Assembly: GCF_900182555.1 (NCBI RefSeq)
Contig: NZ_FXTH01000012.1
Span: forward strand, 62,001 to 126,000
Length of the DNA: 64,000 nucleotides
From: Fodinibius sediminis
GTDB taxonomy: Bacteria > Bacteroidota > Rhodothermia > Balneolales > Balneolaceae
Reading direction: 5' to 3'
A program made the translations under genes and the position numbers. Under the pieces are notes generated by a model. That model searched no databases. It was not told the DNA's origin and saw only the letters and a list, made by a program, of their open reading frames with translations. Within the stretch, counting starts at the first letter, position 1. Each line of letters opens with the position of its first letter. Below, piece by piece: positions 56,780 to 64,000 of this stretch.

Positions 56780-57535
56780 CACGCTGAACAGCTGAAGGGC
56801 TGTCTGCGTGGTACTTTCAACAATTGCTTCAAGCGGCTGATTCTTTACTTCAGCCAGACGGCGGGCCGTAAACCTCACAAAGGCGGGTTCGTTGCGCTGC
56901 CCCCGTTTGGGCGCGGGCGCCAGGTACGGGGCGTCTGTCTCCAGCACCATCCTGTCCAGCGGAAGCTTCGCCACCGTTGTATCAACCCCTGCATTTTTAA
57001 AGGTGAAGATCCCCCCTATTCCCAAGTGAAGCCCCAGATCCAGGGCCCGGGTTCCCTCCTCCACAGAGCCGTTAAAACAGTGCCAGATACCCGATAGGCT
57101 TCCATCCTGCTGCTCTTCAATAATATCCAGCAGGTCAGCGGTGCTGTTCCTGTTGTGCAGGATAACAGGCTTCCCCACCTCCCTGGCTACCCGGCAGTGC
57201 ACACGCAGGCTTTGCTGCTGTTCCTTTTTATGATCATCGCTCCAATAGTAATCCAGCCCTGTTTCACCGACTCCCACAATATCCTCACGGCGGCACCAGT
57301 CGAGGAGCTTCTCCTCGGTAGTCCGGATCCCTTCGTTGACGGATGTGGGGTGGATACCAGCCATTTTGTAGAGTAAGATCTCTGAGGAGGGCAGCTGTTC
57401 CATCCTGTCCAGTGAATCCAGGTCAATGGCGGGCATAAAAATGTGGGTGACGCCCGCATTGTGAGCGCGATGCAGCACCTCCTGCAGGTCATCGTCAAAC
57501 TGGTCGGAATAGAGATGGCAATGGGTGTCAATCAC
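56771..57535 (-). CDS. tatD: TatD-family metal-dependent hydrolase
   Basis: This 254-residue TIM-barrel hydrolase belongs to a family with 3'-5' DNase/RNase activity. Metal ligands are visible in MIDTHCHLYSD, GVGETGLDYYW, KPVILHNRNS, GIWHCFNG and LETDAPYLAP. The usual RNEP loop is present as QRNEPAFV. It lies 5 bases downstream of the nagK-like gene on the same strand. Confidence 0.94.
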   Translation of the reverse strand: MIDTHCHLYSDQFDDDLQEVLHRAHNAGVTHIFMPAIDLDSLDRMEQLPSSEILLYKMAGIHPTSVNEGIRTTEEKLLDWCRREDIVGVGETGLDYYWSDDHKKEQQQSLRVHCRVAREVGKPVILHNRNSTADLLDIIEEQQDGSLSGIWHCFNGSVEEGTRALDLGLHLGIGGIFTFKNAGVDTTVAKLPLDRMVLETDAPYLAPAPKRGQRNEPAFVRFTARRLAEVKNQPLEAIVESTTQTALQLFSVSE

Positions 57536-57540
57536 AGCAC

Positions 57541-58389
57541 TTAATGCACTTCAACCGAATGGTATTCAATGAGACGCTTCATCGGCTTGCTGATATACCG
57601 GCCGGGATTCATCCCGTTTTGGGTCAAAATCTCATTGATCATATCCTGGTGGGCATGGGCAACGGATCCTATAAAGCGGACATCATAGTCTTTGGCATTG
57701 GTATATTTCAACACAATCCGGGTGATAAAATTTTCAAATCCTTCATACAGTATCTCGCGAACCCACGGATGGTCCTCGTGCTCGCCGAGGAAAGCGGCAT
57801 AGGAGGCGATAAACCTGCTCTTCTGGGCTCCATCGTACAATCCTTCGTTGATATAATCGAGATCCATGTTGTAATTCTTCTCGAGATCTTCACGGAGATC
57901 ATCGGGCACTTCAAACCGGTAGTACTTATTGATCAGTTTCTTGCCAAAATATCCAGCACTGCCCTCATCTCCCAGAATAAAAGCGAGCGAAGGAATATGT
58001 TCGATCACCTTTTCCCCGTCATACAGGCAGGAGTTGGAGCCGGTGCCCAGAATACAGGCAATCCCCGGTTCGTCGAAAAAACAGGCCCGGGCCGCCCCCA
58101 GTAAATCATGGTAAAGATGGATATTGACTTTGGGGAAAGCATTTCCAAGAGCGGTACGCACCAAGTCCTTTTTTTCCTCGCTGTCGCATCCGGCCCCGTA
58201 GAAATAGATATCACTGATCTCGACATCCCCTATCTTGGAAGACAGGTCGTGCTCAACCACACGCTGGATGCTTTCAACCGTATGATAATAAGGGTTAAGT
58301 CCTTCTGTTTTGTAAATCTTACTTTCGTCCGCCGACTTTACACACCATTCTGTCTTGGTTGCACCGCTGTCGGCAATTAAAATACTCAT
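57541..58389 (-). CDS. N-acetylglucosamine-kinase-like BadF/BadG ATPase
   Basis: This 282-residue sugar-kinase/actin-fold protein contains ILIADSGATKTEWCVKSADE (phosphate 1), FYGAGCDSEEKKDL, and ACILGTGSNSCLYDGEKVIE with FILGDEGSAGYFGKKLINKY. These match the N-acetylglucosamine kinase group of this superfamily in Bacteroidetes. The likely role is recycling of cell-wall amino sugars. A good promoter lies just upstream (58417-58449). It is followed by tatD. Confidence 0.88.
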   Translation of the reverse strand: MSILIADSGATKTEWCVKSADESKIYKTEGLNPYYHTVESIQRVVEHDLSSKIGDVEISDIYFYGAGCDSEEKKDLVRTALGNAFPKVNIHLYHDLLGAARACFFDEPGIACILGTGSNSCLYDGEKVIEHIPSLAFILGDEGSAGYFGKKLINKYYRFEVPDDLREDLEKNYNMDLDYINEGLYDGAQKSRFIASYAAFLGEHEDHPWVREILYEGFENFITRIVLKYTNAKDYDVRFIGSVAHAHQDMINEILTQNGMNPGRYISKPMKRLIEYHSVEVH

Positions 58390-58416
58390 AGATATATTTC
58401 ATTTATTTGTTGTTGC

Positions 58417-58449
58417 CAAATCTAAGCAATTTTTTTTATATCCTGCAAA
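58417..58449 (-). promoter_or_regulatory. Promoter of the nagK-like gene (TTTG-N21-TAGATTTG)
   Basis: On the minus strand TTTG (58446-58449) is followed after 21 bases by TAGATTTG (58417-58424), matching the -33/-7 consensus of Bacteroidetes-type primary sigma. It lies 28 bases upstream of the start codon. Confidence 0.7.
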
Positions 58450-58528
58450 ACTCCATCCGGAAATAGAGACTGGCATAAATTCTACCTATCATTTGCTATA
58501 TAATAACCATTGAAAATAAATAAAGCTG

Positions 58529-59311
58529 ATGAAATTAACGTATAATAATTATCTCAAAATTGATGAGTTGCTGGCTCTTCAGCAGCTGCAGTCCGAGCCG
58601 GAGGAGCATGACGAGATGTTATTCATTGTCATCCATCAGACCTATGAGCTTTGGTTTAAGCAGGTTCTGCATGAATTTGGCCGGTTCCGGAGTATCCTGA
58701 AAGAAGGACAAACCTGGGGTGCCTCCAAAACGATGAAGCGTATTCTGACCATCCTCAAAACCATGGTTGCCCAAATTGACATCCTTGAAACAATGACCCC
58801 TCTGGAGTTCGAAAGTTTCCGGGGATTTCTGGATGAGGCCAGCGGTTTCCAATCGGTACAATTCCGTGAAATTGAAATTCTGTGCGGACAACGATCCGAT
58901 AAGATGATCAAAGCACACGAGAATAACCCGGATTATGTGCGCCGATTAAAAGGGCGGATGAATGAACCTACGCTGTGGGAGTGTTTCTGTGAATACCTTC
59001 AGGCAGACGGTTACGACATCCGTATGCCCGAGCGTAGAAATGATCATGGACTGGTGTACGATCCCTCTCCGCACAACCAGCAGATTTTACTGGATATCAT
59101 GAAGAATGACCCCGAGAAAGCCCTTCTTTGTGAACTGCTTGTGGATTTTGATGAAGGAATGCAGGAATGGCGCTATCGCCATGTAAAAATGGTGGAGCGC
59201 ACCATCGGAGACAAGAGGGGAACCGGAGGTTCAAGCGGCGTGTCGTACCTGCGGAGAACCCTGCACCGGCGTATCTTCCCCGACCTGTGGGAAATCAGGT
59301 CCGAAATCTGA
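58529..59311 (+). CDS. kynA: Tryptophan 2,3-dioxygenase
   Basis: This haem enzyme opens the indole ring of tryptophan to N-formylkynurenine. The 260-residue protein has LTYNNYLKIDELLALQQLQS at the start, the helix FIVIHQTYELWFKQVLHEF with substrate-pocket residues, FRGFLDEASGFQSVQFREIE, and the C-terminal WRYRHVKMVERTIGDKRGTG whose His is the likely haem ligand, followed by the GTGGSSG loop. It is followed after 45 bases by a kynureninase-like gene on the same strand. No formamidase gene is adjacent. Confidence 0.94.
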   Translation: MKLTYNNYLKIDELLALQQLQSEPEEHDEMLFIVIHQTYELWFKQVLHEFGRFRSILKEGQTWGASKTMKRILTILKTMVAQIDILETMTPLEFESFRGFLDEASGFQSVQFREIEILCGQRSDKMIKAHENNPDYVRRLKGRMNEPTLWECFCEYLQADGYDIRMPERRNDHGLVYDPSPHNQQILLDIMKNDPEKALLCELLVDFDEGMQEWRYRHVKMVERTIGDKRGTGGSSGVSYLRRTLHRRIFPDLWEIRSEI

Positions 59312-59356
59312 CGATTTCACCAGCCCCCTATATCAACAGCAACCAACATCAGCCCC

Positions 59357-60544
59357 ATGAACACTATTGATCCGCTGGCAAACCGGCTCCAACCCCATTA
59401 CACACATTTCAAGGTAGCCAACCGGCTCCTTTTTACCGGTCATTCCCACCAGGCCTGGCCGGATGTCGCTCTCAAAGGCCTGCAGGAAGCCTACTATTCG
59501 GCTGCTGACCGTGTGGATGACAAATGGGAAAAAGCTTTTGAAAAGACGGAGGTGCTGCGCAGCTACCTGCGGCGGTACTATGATGATCCCAACGGCCGAT
59601 ACTGCCTTGGACAAAACACGCATCAACTGCTTGTATCCTGGCTCTCCAGCTTCGACCTGAAGAACAAGCCCAGGATTATCACTACCGACAGTGAGTTTCA
59701 TTCCATGGGACGCCAGCTTCGCCGCCTGCAGGAAGAGGGGCTTGATGTTCGCTATGCGCAGGGACATTCCGGGCAGCTGGGCAGCCAGATCAAAAAGTTG
59801 ATGGATGGAAAAACCGCGGCCATCATGCTTTCCCGTGTCTTCTTCGAAAGCGGACTGGTCAACCGGCAGCTTTCAACCATTGCCGCCATGGCCCGCAGGC
59901 GCGGGGTTCCGCTGCTGATTGATGATTATCACGGCACCAATGTTGTCCCGCTTTCCCTGCGGGAAGAGCAGCTCGAAGATTGCTATATGCTGACCGGAGG
60001 CTATAAATACCTGCAGTGGGGAGAAGGCAATTGTTTCCTCCGCTTTCCGGAGGAATGTTCACTGCGTCCCGCCATAACGGGCTGGTTTGCCTCTTTCAGC
60101 ACACTTCAGACGGCCTCCACAGACGACCCCGTCCGTTATGACCGCGGGGAGCGACGATTCGCAACCGGAACCTATGATCCCGCTTCCCAGTTCCGGGCAG
60201 CCAACGTGGTGGCATTTTTTGAAGAACAGAATCTGACGCCCGACATCCTACGACAACAGTATACCAACCAGGTCGGGATGCTCAGGAAAGAGTTTACCGA
60301 ACAGAACCTGGACCCGGATCTCATTGCCCTGCGTCATCATCGCCCCCTCGAAGAAACCGGGGGTTTTTTGGCCTTGCGCTCCCCCTTTGCACGGGCCATC
60401 TGTGCAAAACTCCGGGAAAAATCGGTCCATACAGATGCACGCGGCGACATTCTCAGGCTGGGACCGGCCCCTTACACTACGAGCCGGCAGATCAAAAAAG
60501 CCATTGAGCTGTTGGCTGAGACGGTACGGCAGCTGACGCCATGA
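59357..60544 (+). CDS. Kynureninase-like PLP enzyme
   Basis: This 395-residue fold-type I PLP enzyme has an N-terminal LLFTGHSHQAWPDVALKGLQ like the GHSLG segment of kynureninase. DDYHGTNVVPL carries the PLP-contacting Asp, and MLTGGYKYLQWGEGNCFLRF carries the Schiff-base lysine and resembles KYLNGGPG of kynureninases. With tryptophan dioxygenase directly upstream, kynurenine cleavage to anthranilate and alanine is the likely reaction. The length (395) is a little short of typical kynureninase, so another class-V aminotransferase activity remains possible. Confidence 0.8.
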   Translation: MNTIDPLANRLQPHYTHFKVANRLLFTGHSHQAWPDVALKGLQEAYYSAADRVDDKWEKAFEKTEVLRSYLRRYYDDPNGRYCLGQNTHQLLVSWLSSFDLKNKPRIITTDSEFHSMGRQLRRLQEEGLDVRYAQGHSGQLGSQIKKLMDGKTAAIMLSRVFFESGLVNRQLSTIAAMARRRGVPLLIDDYHGTNVVPLSLREEQLEDCYMLTGGYKYLQWGEGNCFLRFPEECSLRPAITGWFASFSTLQTASTDDPVRYDRGERRFATGTYDPASQFRAANVVAFFEEQNLTPDILRQQYTNQVGMLRKEFTEQNLDPDLIALRHHRPLEETGGFLALRSPFARAICAKLREKSVHTDARGDILRLGPAPYTTSRQIKKAIELLAETVRQLTP

Positions 60545-60809
60545 AAATTATTTTGTAAGGATCAGGCTGTAGTTCTCTCTTACTAGTAGCGGCTGTCCGC
60601 TCAGTCCCGGAACCATTTATGGAAAAGCCGGGCGGGATGGCCGGCATACTTGCTGCTATTGTCAAAACCCGGGACAGCAACAATGTCGGCCTCAGTCTTA
60701 TGAGCTGTTTTTTAATCATGTAGTATTTACACCGGAGTGACACTATGTTGTCACTTTTATTTAATATATTATTCGGTGAAAAATAAAACCCAATCACAGA
60801 ACCTATTTT
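60545..60809. other. Intergenic region upstream of recA
   Basis: These 265 bases contain no credible gene. The first half is GC-rich with short dyads (GCTGCTATTGTC, GACAGCAACAATG). The second half is AT-rich and holds the palindrome at 60737-60754 and the presumed recA promoter. No exact TAnnTTTG box was seen. Confidence 0.45.
60737..60754. promoter_or_regulatory. Palindromic operator candidate upstream of recA
   Basis: GTGACA-CTATGT-TGTCAC is a perfect 6-bp inverted repeat 55 bases upstream of the recA start, followed by AT-rich promoter-like DNA. It could be the site of an SOS-type repressor. It does not match the E. coli or Bacillus LexA boxes. Confidence 0.45.
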
Positions 60810-61865
60810 ATGTCTGATAATAAAGATCGCGACAAGGCACTGGAAATGGCCATTGGCCAAATTGAAAAACAACACGGCAAGGGAACAATCATGCGGCTCG
60901 GGGATGAAGCGGCCCAGAATGTTCCCAGTATCTCTACCGGCTCACTCATGGTCGACCAGGCCCTGGGTGTGGGCGGCGTCCCACGCGGACGAATCACCGA
61001 GATCTACGGTCCGGAAGGAAGCGGTAAGACGACGCTGGCCATGCATGTGGTCGCAGAGGCTCAGAAAGCGGGCGGATATGCGGCCTTCGTGGATGCCGAA
61101 CATGCTTTTGATCCCCGCTATGCCAAGAACCTGGGCATCAATACGGACGAGCTTTTGGTTTCGCAACCCGACAGCGGCGAACAGGCCCTTGAAATCACCG
61201 AAACCCTTATTCGCTCTGCAGCCCTCGATGTCATCGTAGTCGACTCCGTGGCGGCCCTCGTACCCCGCGCCGAGCTGGAAGGTGAGATGGGAGATTCCCA
61301 TGTGGGGCTGCAGGCCCGGCTGATGTCGCAGGCCATGCGCAAGATTACTGGGATTATCAACAAGACGAGAACCTCGGTTATCTTCATCAACCAGATCCGG
61401 GAAAAAATCGGGGTCATGTTTGGAAATCCCGAGACAACCTCCGGTGGACGCGCCCTTAAATTCTACTCCTCCGTCCGTATGGACATCCGCCGTATCGGAT
61501 CCCTCAAAAAGGGGGATGAGGTCGTGGGAAATCGTACCAAGGTAAAAGTGGTCAAAAACAAGGTAGCTCCTCCCTTCAAGGTGGTGGAATTTAATATCAT
61601 GTACGGCACCGGCATTTCCCGCATGGCCGAAATCCTGGACCTCGCTGTGGAATTTGATATCATTGAAAAGCGTGGCAGCTGGTATCGCTACGATGGAGAA
61701 CCCATCGGACAGGGCACCGACAATGCCATCGAGTTTCTGGAATCGGATCCTGAACTGACCGATCGCATCGAGGAGATGGTGCGTAATGAGATGAACCCCG
61801 AGCTCAAGGAACAGGACGAAGATGGGGAAGGTACGGAGAAAAAAGAAGACAAGGATGACTCCTGA
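60810..61865 (+). CDS. recA: Recombinase RecA
   Basis: This 351-residue ATP-dependent strand-exchange protein is central to homologous recombination and SOS induction. Visible are Walker [37 protein letters not shown], Walker [21 protein letters not shown], loop L1 [20 protein letters not shown], loop L2 [20 protein letters not shown], and an acidic C-terminal tail ([17 protein letters not shown]). Its stop overlaps the recX start by one base (TGATG), the classic recA-recX coupling. Confidence 0.98.
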   Translation: MSDNKDRDKALEMAIGQIEKQHGKGTIMRLGDEAAQNVPSISTGSLMVDQALGVGGVPRGRITEIYGPEGSGKTTLAMHVVAEAQKAGGYAAFVDAEHAFDPRYAKNLGINTDELLVSQPDSGEQALEITETLIRSAALDVIVVDSVAALVPRAELEGEMGDSHVGLQARLMSQAMRKITGIINKTRTSVIFINQIREKIGVMFGNPETTSGGRALKFYSSVRMDIRRIGSLKKGDEVVGNRTKVKVVKNKVAPPFKVVEFNIMYGTGISRMAEILDLAVEFDIIEKRGSWYRYDGEPIGQGTDNAIEFLESDPELTDRIEEMVRNEMNPELKEQDEDGEGTEKKEDKDDS

Positions 61866-62533
61866 TGAGTGATGACGCAGAGCATAACCTGCCGGGACTC
61901 ATTTCTTCCATTGCGGTTCAAAAACGAAACAAAGAGCGGTATTCCATCTTTGTGAACGAGGAGTTTCTGATGGGCGTCAGCGAACAGACGCTCATCAGCC
62001 TCAATTTACGCAAGGGCATTGAAGTCACACCCACGCTTTACAGAAAAATGCAAGGTGAAGAGGGACGCTTTGAAGTGAAGGCGTACATTATCAAACTACT
62101 CGGCCGCCGCGATCACGCACGCAGGGAGCTGCAGACCAAGGCCCTTAAAAAAGAATATCCCCGGGAGGTCATCCACGAGGTCCTGGATGAGCTGGAAGCC
62201 CAGGGCTATATCGACGATACCGCCTTCGCAAAAAAATATGCGGTTGACAAGTTCCGTCTCAACAGCTGGGGACCAGCCAAGATAAAGGCCCACCTCTACA
62301 AAAAGGGAATACAGCGGTCCGTTGCCCGCAAAAGCGTCAATGCCGTATTTAATGATGAAGATTTAGAGGAAACTTTCATACATTTAATCTCAAAACGGAA
62401 AAGCCATTTTTTACGCGAAGAGCATCTGCTCAAACGGAAGAAAAAAGTTGTAGATTACCTGGCACGCAAAGGATTTCGTTCCTCCAGTATCTATCGCAGT
62501 ATTGACAAGCTCATGAAGATTATCGAAAAATGA
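61865..62533 (+). CDS. recX: RecA regulator RecX
   Basis: RecX binds and disassembles RecA filaments. This 222-residue protein has three-helix RecX repeats, seen in YIIKLLGRRDHARRELQTKA, VIHEVLDELEAQGYIDDTAF, AKKYAVDKFRLNSWGPAKIK and the C-terminal repeat DYLARKGFRSSSIYRSIDKL. An additional N-terminal segment of ~65 residues (RYSIFVNEEFLMGVSEQTLI) is as in RecX proteins of related phyla. It starts within the recA stop codon and overlaps the next gene by 4 bases. Confidence 0.94.
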   Translation: MSDDAEHNLPGLISSIAVQKRNKERYSIFVNEEFLMGVSEQTLISLNLRKGIEVTPTLYRKMQGEEGRFEVKAYIIKLLGRRDHARRELQTKALKKEYPREVIHEVLDELEAQGYIDDTAFAKKYAVDKFRLNSWGPAKIKAHLYKKGIQRSVARKSVNAVFNDEDLEETFIHLISKRKSHFLREEHLLKRKKKVVDYLARKGFRSSSIYRSIDKLMKIIEK

Positions 62534-63606
62534 ACAGCTTCACCCTCGAACGGTTTATAAAGCTGGCGTTGGGCCTGGCCGGGCTGGCCCTGTTTTTCTA
62601 CCTGCTGTATTATTTCGGCACGCTGGTCGGATATGCCATCATCGCCATCCTCATCACCTATCTTCTGGATCCCGTGGTAAACCGCATACAGACCACGGGC
62701 ATCAATCGCATATGGGCTATCGTACTGACTCTCAGCACGCTCATCCTGTTTCTGGTGTGGATATCAACCAATATCTTTCCGGTCATTGCGAACCAGATGG
62801 TAGAGCTGGCCGGCCAGCTGAATGTACAGACGATTCAGGATATCACCCAGCAGGTAGAAGATCGACTAACCAGAAACTTCACCTTTCTGCCCGAGCATTT
62901 TCTGAGTACCAACATTACCCGCATGCTGCAGGATCTGTTTGATGTCGGGCAGCTGCCTACAGCCCTGAGTAACCTTATCGGCCTGTTTACCAACATCTTC
63001 TGGGCGGCTCTTGTCATTCCCTTCGCCACCTTTTTTTTCCTGAAAGACGGGACTAAAATTCGGCGCGACATCCTGCAGCTTGTTCCCAACAAATACTTTG
63101 AGACAACGCTCAGTCTCATCGACAAAATCGAGACCCGGCTGGGTCATTACTTCCGAAGTGTGATGCTGCAGAGTTTCATTGTGGCCCTTACGTCCTGGCT
63201 TCTGCTGTCAATTGTGGGTCTAAACAACGCACTGTCGGTGGGCATTGCCGTAGGCCTTGCCAATACGATCCCCTATTTTGGCCCGGCCATCGGCTATCTT
63301 CTTTCCATCACGGTATCGATCATTGAGATAGGCAATTTTTCGCTCGTCCTGCCCTGTATCATTGCTATCTTCCTGGTACAGCTGCTCGACAACCTGGTAC
63401 TGCAGCCGGTCATATTCTCGCGCTCGGCGGAAATTCATCCGGTTGCGATTCTCTTCATCATCATGATAGGTGCTGAAATCGCCGGCATTCTGGGAATGCT
63501 TTTGGCTGTCCCCATAGCGACGACCACTAAAATAACCATCAATCAGATCCGCTGGAGCATCAACAATTACTATGTATTCCGTTCCGGGCAAAAGCCCGAG
63601 GCCTGA
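62530..63606 (+). CDS. AI-2E family transporter
   Basis: This 358-residue membrane protein has about eight helices in the AI-2E layout: an N-terminal hairpin (LALGLAGLALFFYLLYYFGT), a cytosolic/periplasmic middle part (~70-150), and the C-terminal bundle with SVGIAVGLANTIPYFGPAIG and LVLQPVIFSRSAEIHPVAI, the family signature. Members export small molecules or work as ion antiporters; the AI-2 role of TqsA should not be assumed. It overlaps recX by 4 bases (ATGA), so it belongs to the recA transcript. Confidence 0.92.
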   Translation: MNSFTLERFIKLALGLAGLALFFYLLYYFGTLVGYAIIAILITYLLDPVVNRIQTTGINRIWAIVLTLSTLILFLVWISTNIFPVIANQMVELAGQLNVQTIQDITQQVEDRLTRNFTFLPEHFLSTNITRMLQDLFDVGQLPTALSNLIGLFTNIFWAALVIPFATFFFLKDGTKIRRDILQLVPNKYFETTLSLIDKIETRLGHYFRSVMLQSFIVALTSWLLLSIVGLNNALSVGIAVGLANTIPYFGPAIGYLLSITVSIIEIGNFSLVLPCIIAIFLVQLLDNLVLQPVIFSRSAEIHPVAILFIIMIGAEIAGILGMLLAVPIATTTKITINQIRWSINNYYVFRSGQKPEA

Positions 63607-63657
63607 TGAGGAGATGGATTTTTCGCATATAGCCCTTAATATCTGATCTTTTTTACT

Positions 63658-63665
63658 TATCTTTG
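63658..63665 (+). promoter_or_regulatory. TAnnTTTG promoter box (TATCTTTG) upstream of purN
   Basis: An exact Bacteroidetes-type -7 box 37 bases upstream of the purN start, preceded by a T-rich stretch. The leader would be about 30 bases. Confidence 0.6.
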
Positions 63666-63702
63666 CGATCAAACTGACAGGAACTTATACCGTCATCATC
63701 CA

Positions 63703-64000
63703 TTGATTAATATTGTTGTATTTGCCTCCGGGTCCGGAACCAACTTTCAGTCGATTATTGATGCTGCGAGGGAGGGGCAAATTAATGGACGCATCCAGGG
63801 TCTGATAACCAATAAAAACAACATTAAGGCTATTGAGCGGGCCCGGAAGCACGGGATCTCTCACATTACGCTCAACCCGGCTGATTTTGCCACACGAACA
63901 GCTTATGTAAACACCCTTTTAGATCAGCTGGCGCAATGGCAAACCGATCTCATTGTGCTGGCCGGATACATGATCAAAATACCGCCTGAACTTATTGAGG
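63703..64000 (+). CDS. purN: Phosphoribosylglycinamide formyltransferase, partial (N-terminal part)
   Basis: PurN adds the first formyl group in purine synthesis using 10-formyl-tetrahydrofolate. The frame runs off the right edge. The first residues, read from a TTG start, are INIVVFASGSGTNFQSIID (phosphate-binding loop of GAR transformylase), followed by GLITNKNNIKAIERARKHGI and LIVLAGYMIKIPPELIE, the conserved LAGYM segment. ATG is not available in frame nearby; TTG 63703 fits the alignment and the promoter at 63658. Confidence 0.9.
   Translation, partial: MINIVVFASGSGTNFQSIIDAAREGQINGRIQGLITNKNNIKAIERARKHGISHITLNPADFATRTAYVNTLLDQLAQWQTDLIVLAGYMIKIPPELIE

Overview
The window looks like chromosomal DNA of a Gram-negative member of the Bacteroidota/Rhodothermota side of the tree, most likely Balneolaceae-like. 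This is an inference from several signs: promoters of the TAnnTTTG type (63658, 51949, 58417 on the minus strand), weak Shine-Dalgarno sequences, an AccD without zinc cysteines, a DPP IV-type secreted peptidase, a TolC-linked ABC exporter, and intergenic repeats of the CGTCATCTCGACCGG kind. Most of the DNA has balanced base composition. The exception is an AT-rich insert at about 28.8-31.6 kb. I found no tRNA, rRNA, CRISPR array or intact insertion sequence.

Layout. 0-18 kb is housekeeping: a partial exported protein, a tRNA-dihydrouridine synthase, serS-DUF432-mscS, an Lrp-type regulator with an orphan membrane protein, a DPP IV-obgE-dprA-rpoN run, accD, a DUF3857 protein with tsaB, and pyrC. 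xseA follows at 18.2 kb. From 19.4 to 26.7 kb, and again at 35.6-36.9 kb, genes (DUF308, Mut7-C RNase, aldo/keto reductase) are spread between long non-coding mosaics of a few interspersed repeat families. The main family is a composite element of about 405 bp that begins with a covarying hairpin.

27.4-31.8 kb is a small defence-like island: an HNH nuclease with a modification-reader-like N-terminal domain, an OLD-family ATPase/TOPRIM nuclease, and a UvrD-like helicase gene that has lost its ATPase half. Together the last two resemble a Gabija-type pair that is now broken. Next come an SLC12-like cation-chloride/amino-acid transporter, flanked by a decayed duplicate of its own 3' end, and a secreted GH43 glycosidase. 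pheA is followed by a seven-gene TetR-TolC-HlyD-ABC2 efflux operon (38-45 kb).

45-51.5 kb holds an AAA+ ATPase, a CorC/HlyC transporter, an enoyl-CoA hydratase, two coiled-coil proteins (one with two membrane helices) and PspA. It may be an envelope-stress cluster in which PspA (ESCRT-III-like) works near an AAA+ ATPase. A 7-bp tandem repeat sits directly before the ATPase start codon. A divergent Nramp-like transporter without the canonical DPGN metal motif has a structured leader.

The last 10 kb returns to metabolism and DNA repair: TSUP exporter, deoA, pdxB, tatD, an N-acetylglucosamine-kinase-like gene, tryptophan dioxygenase with a kynureninase-like enzyme, then recA-recX-AI-2E transporter, and the start of purN running off the edge.
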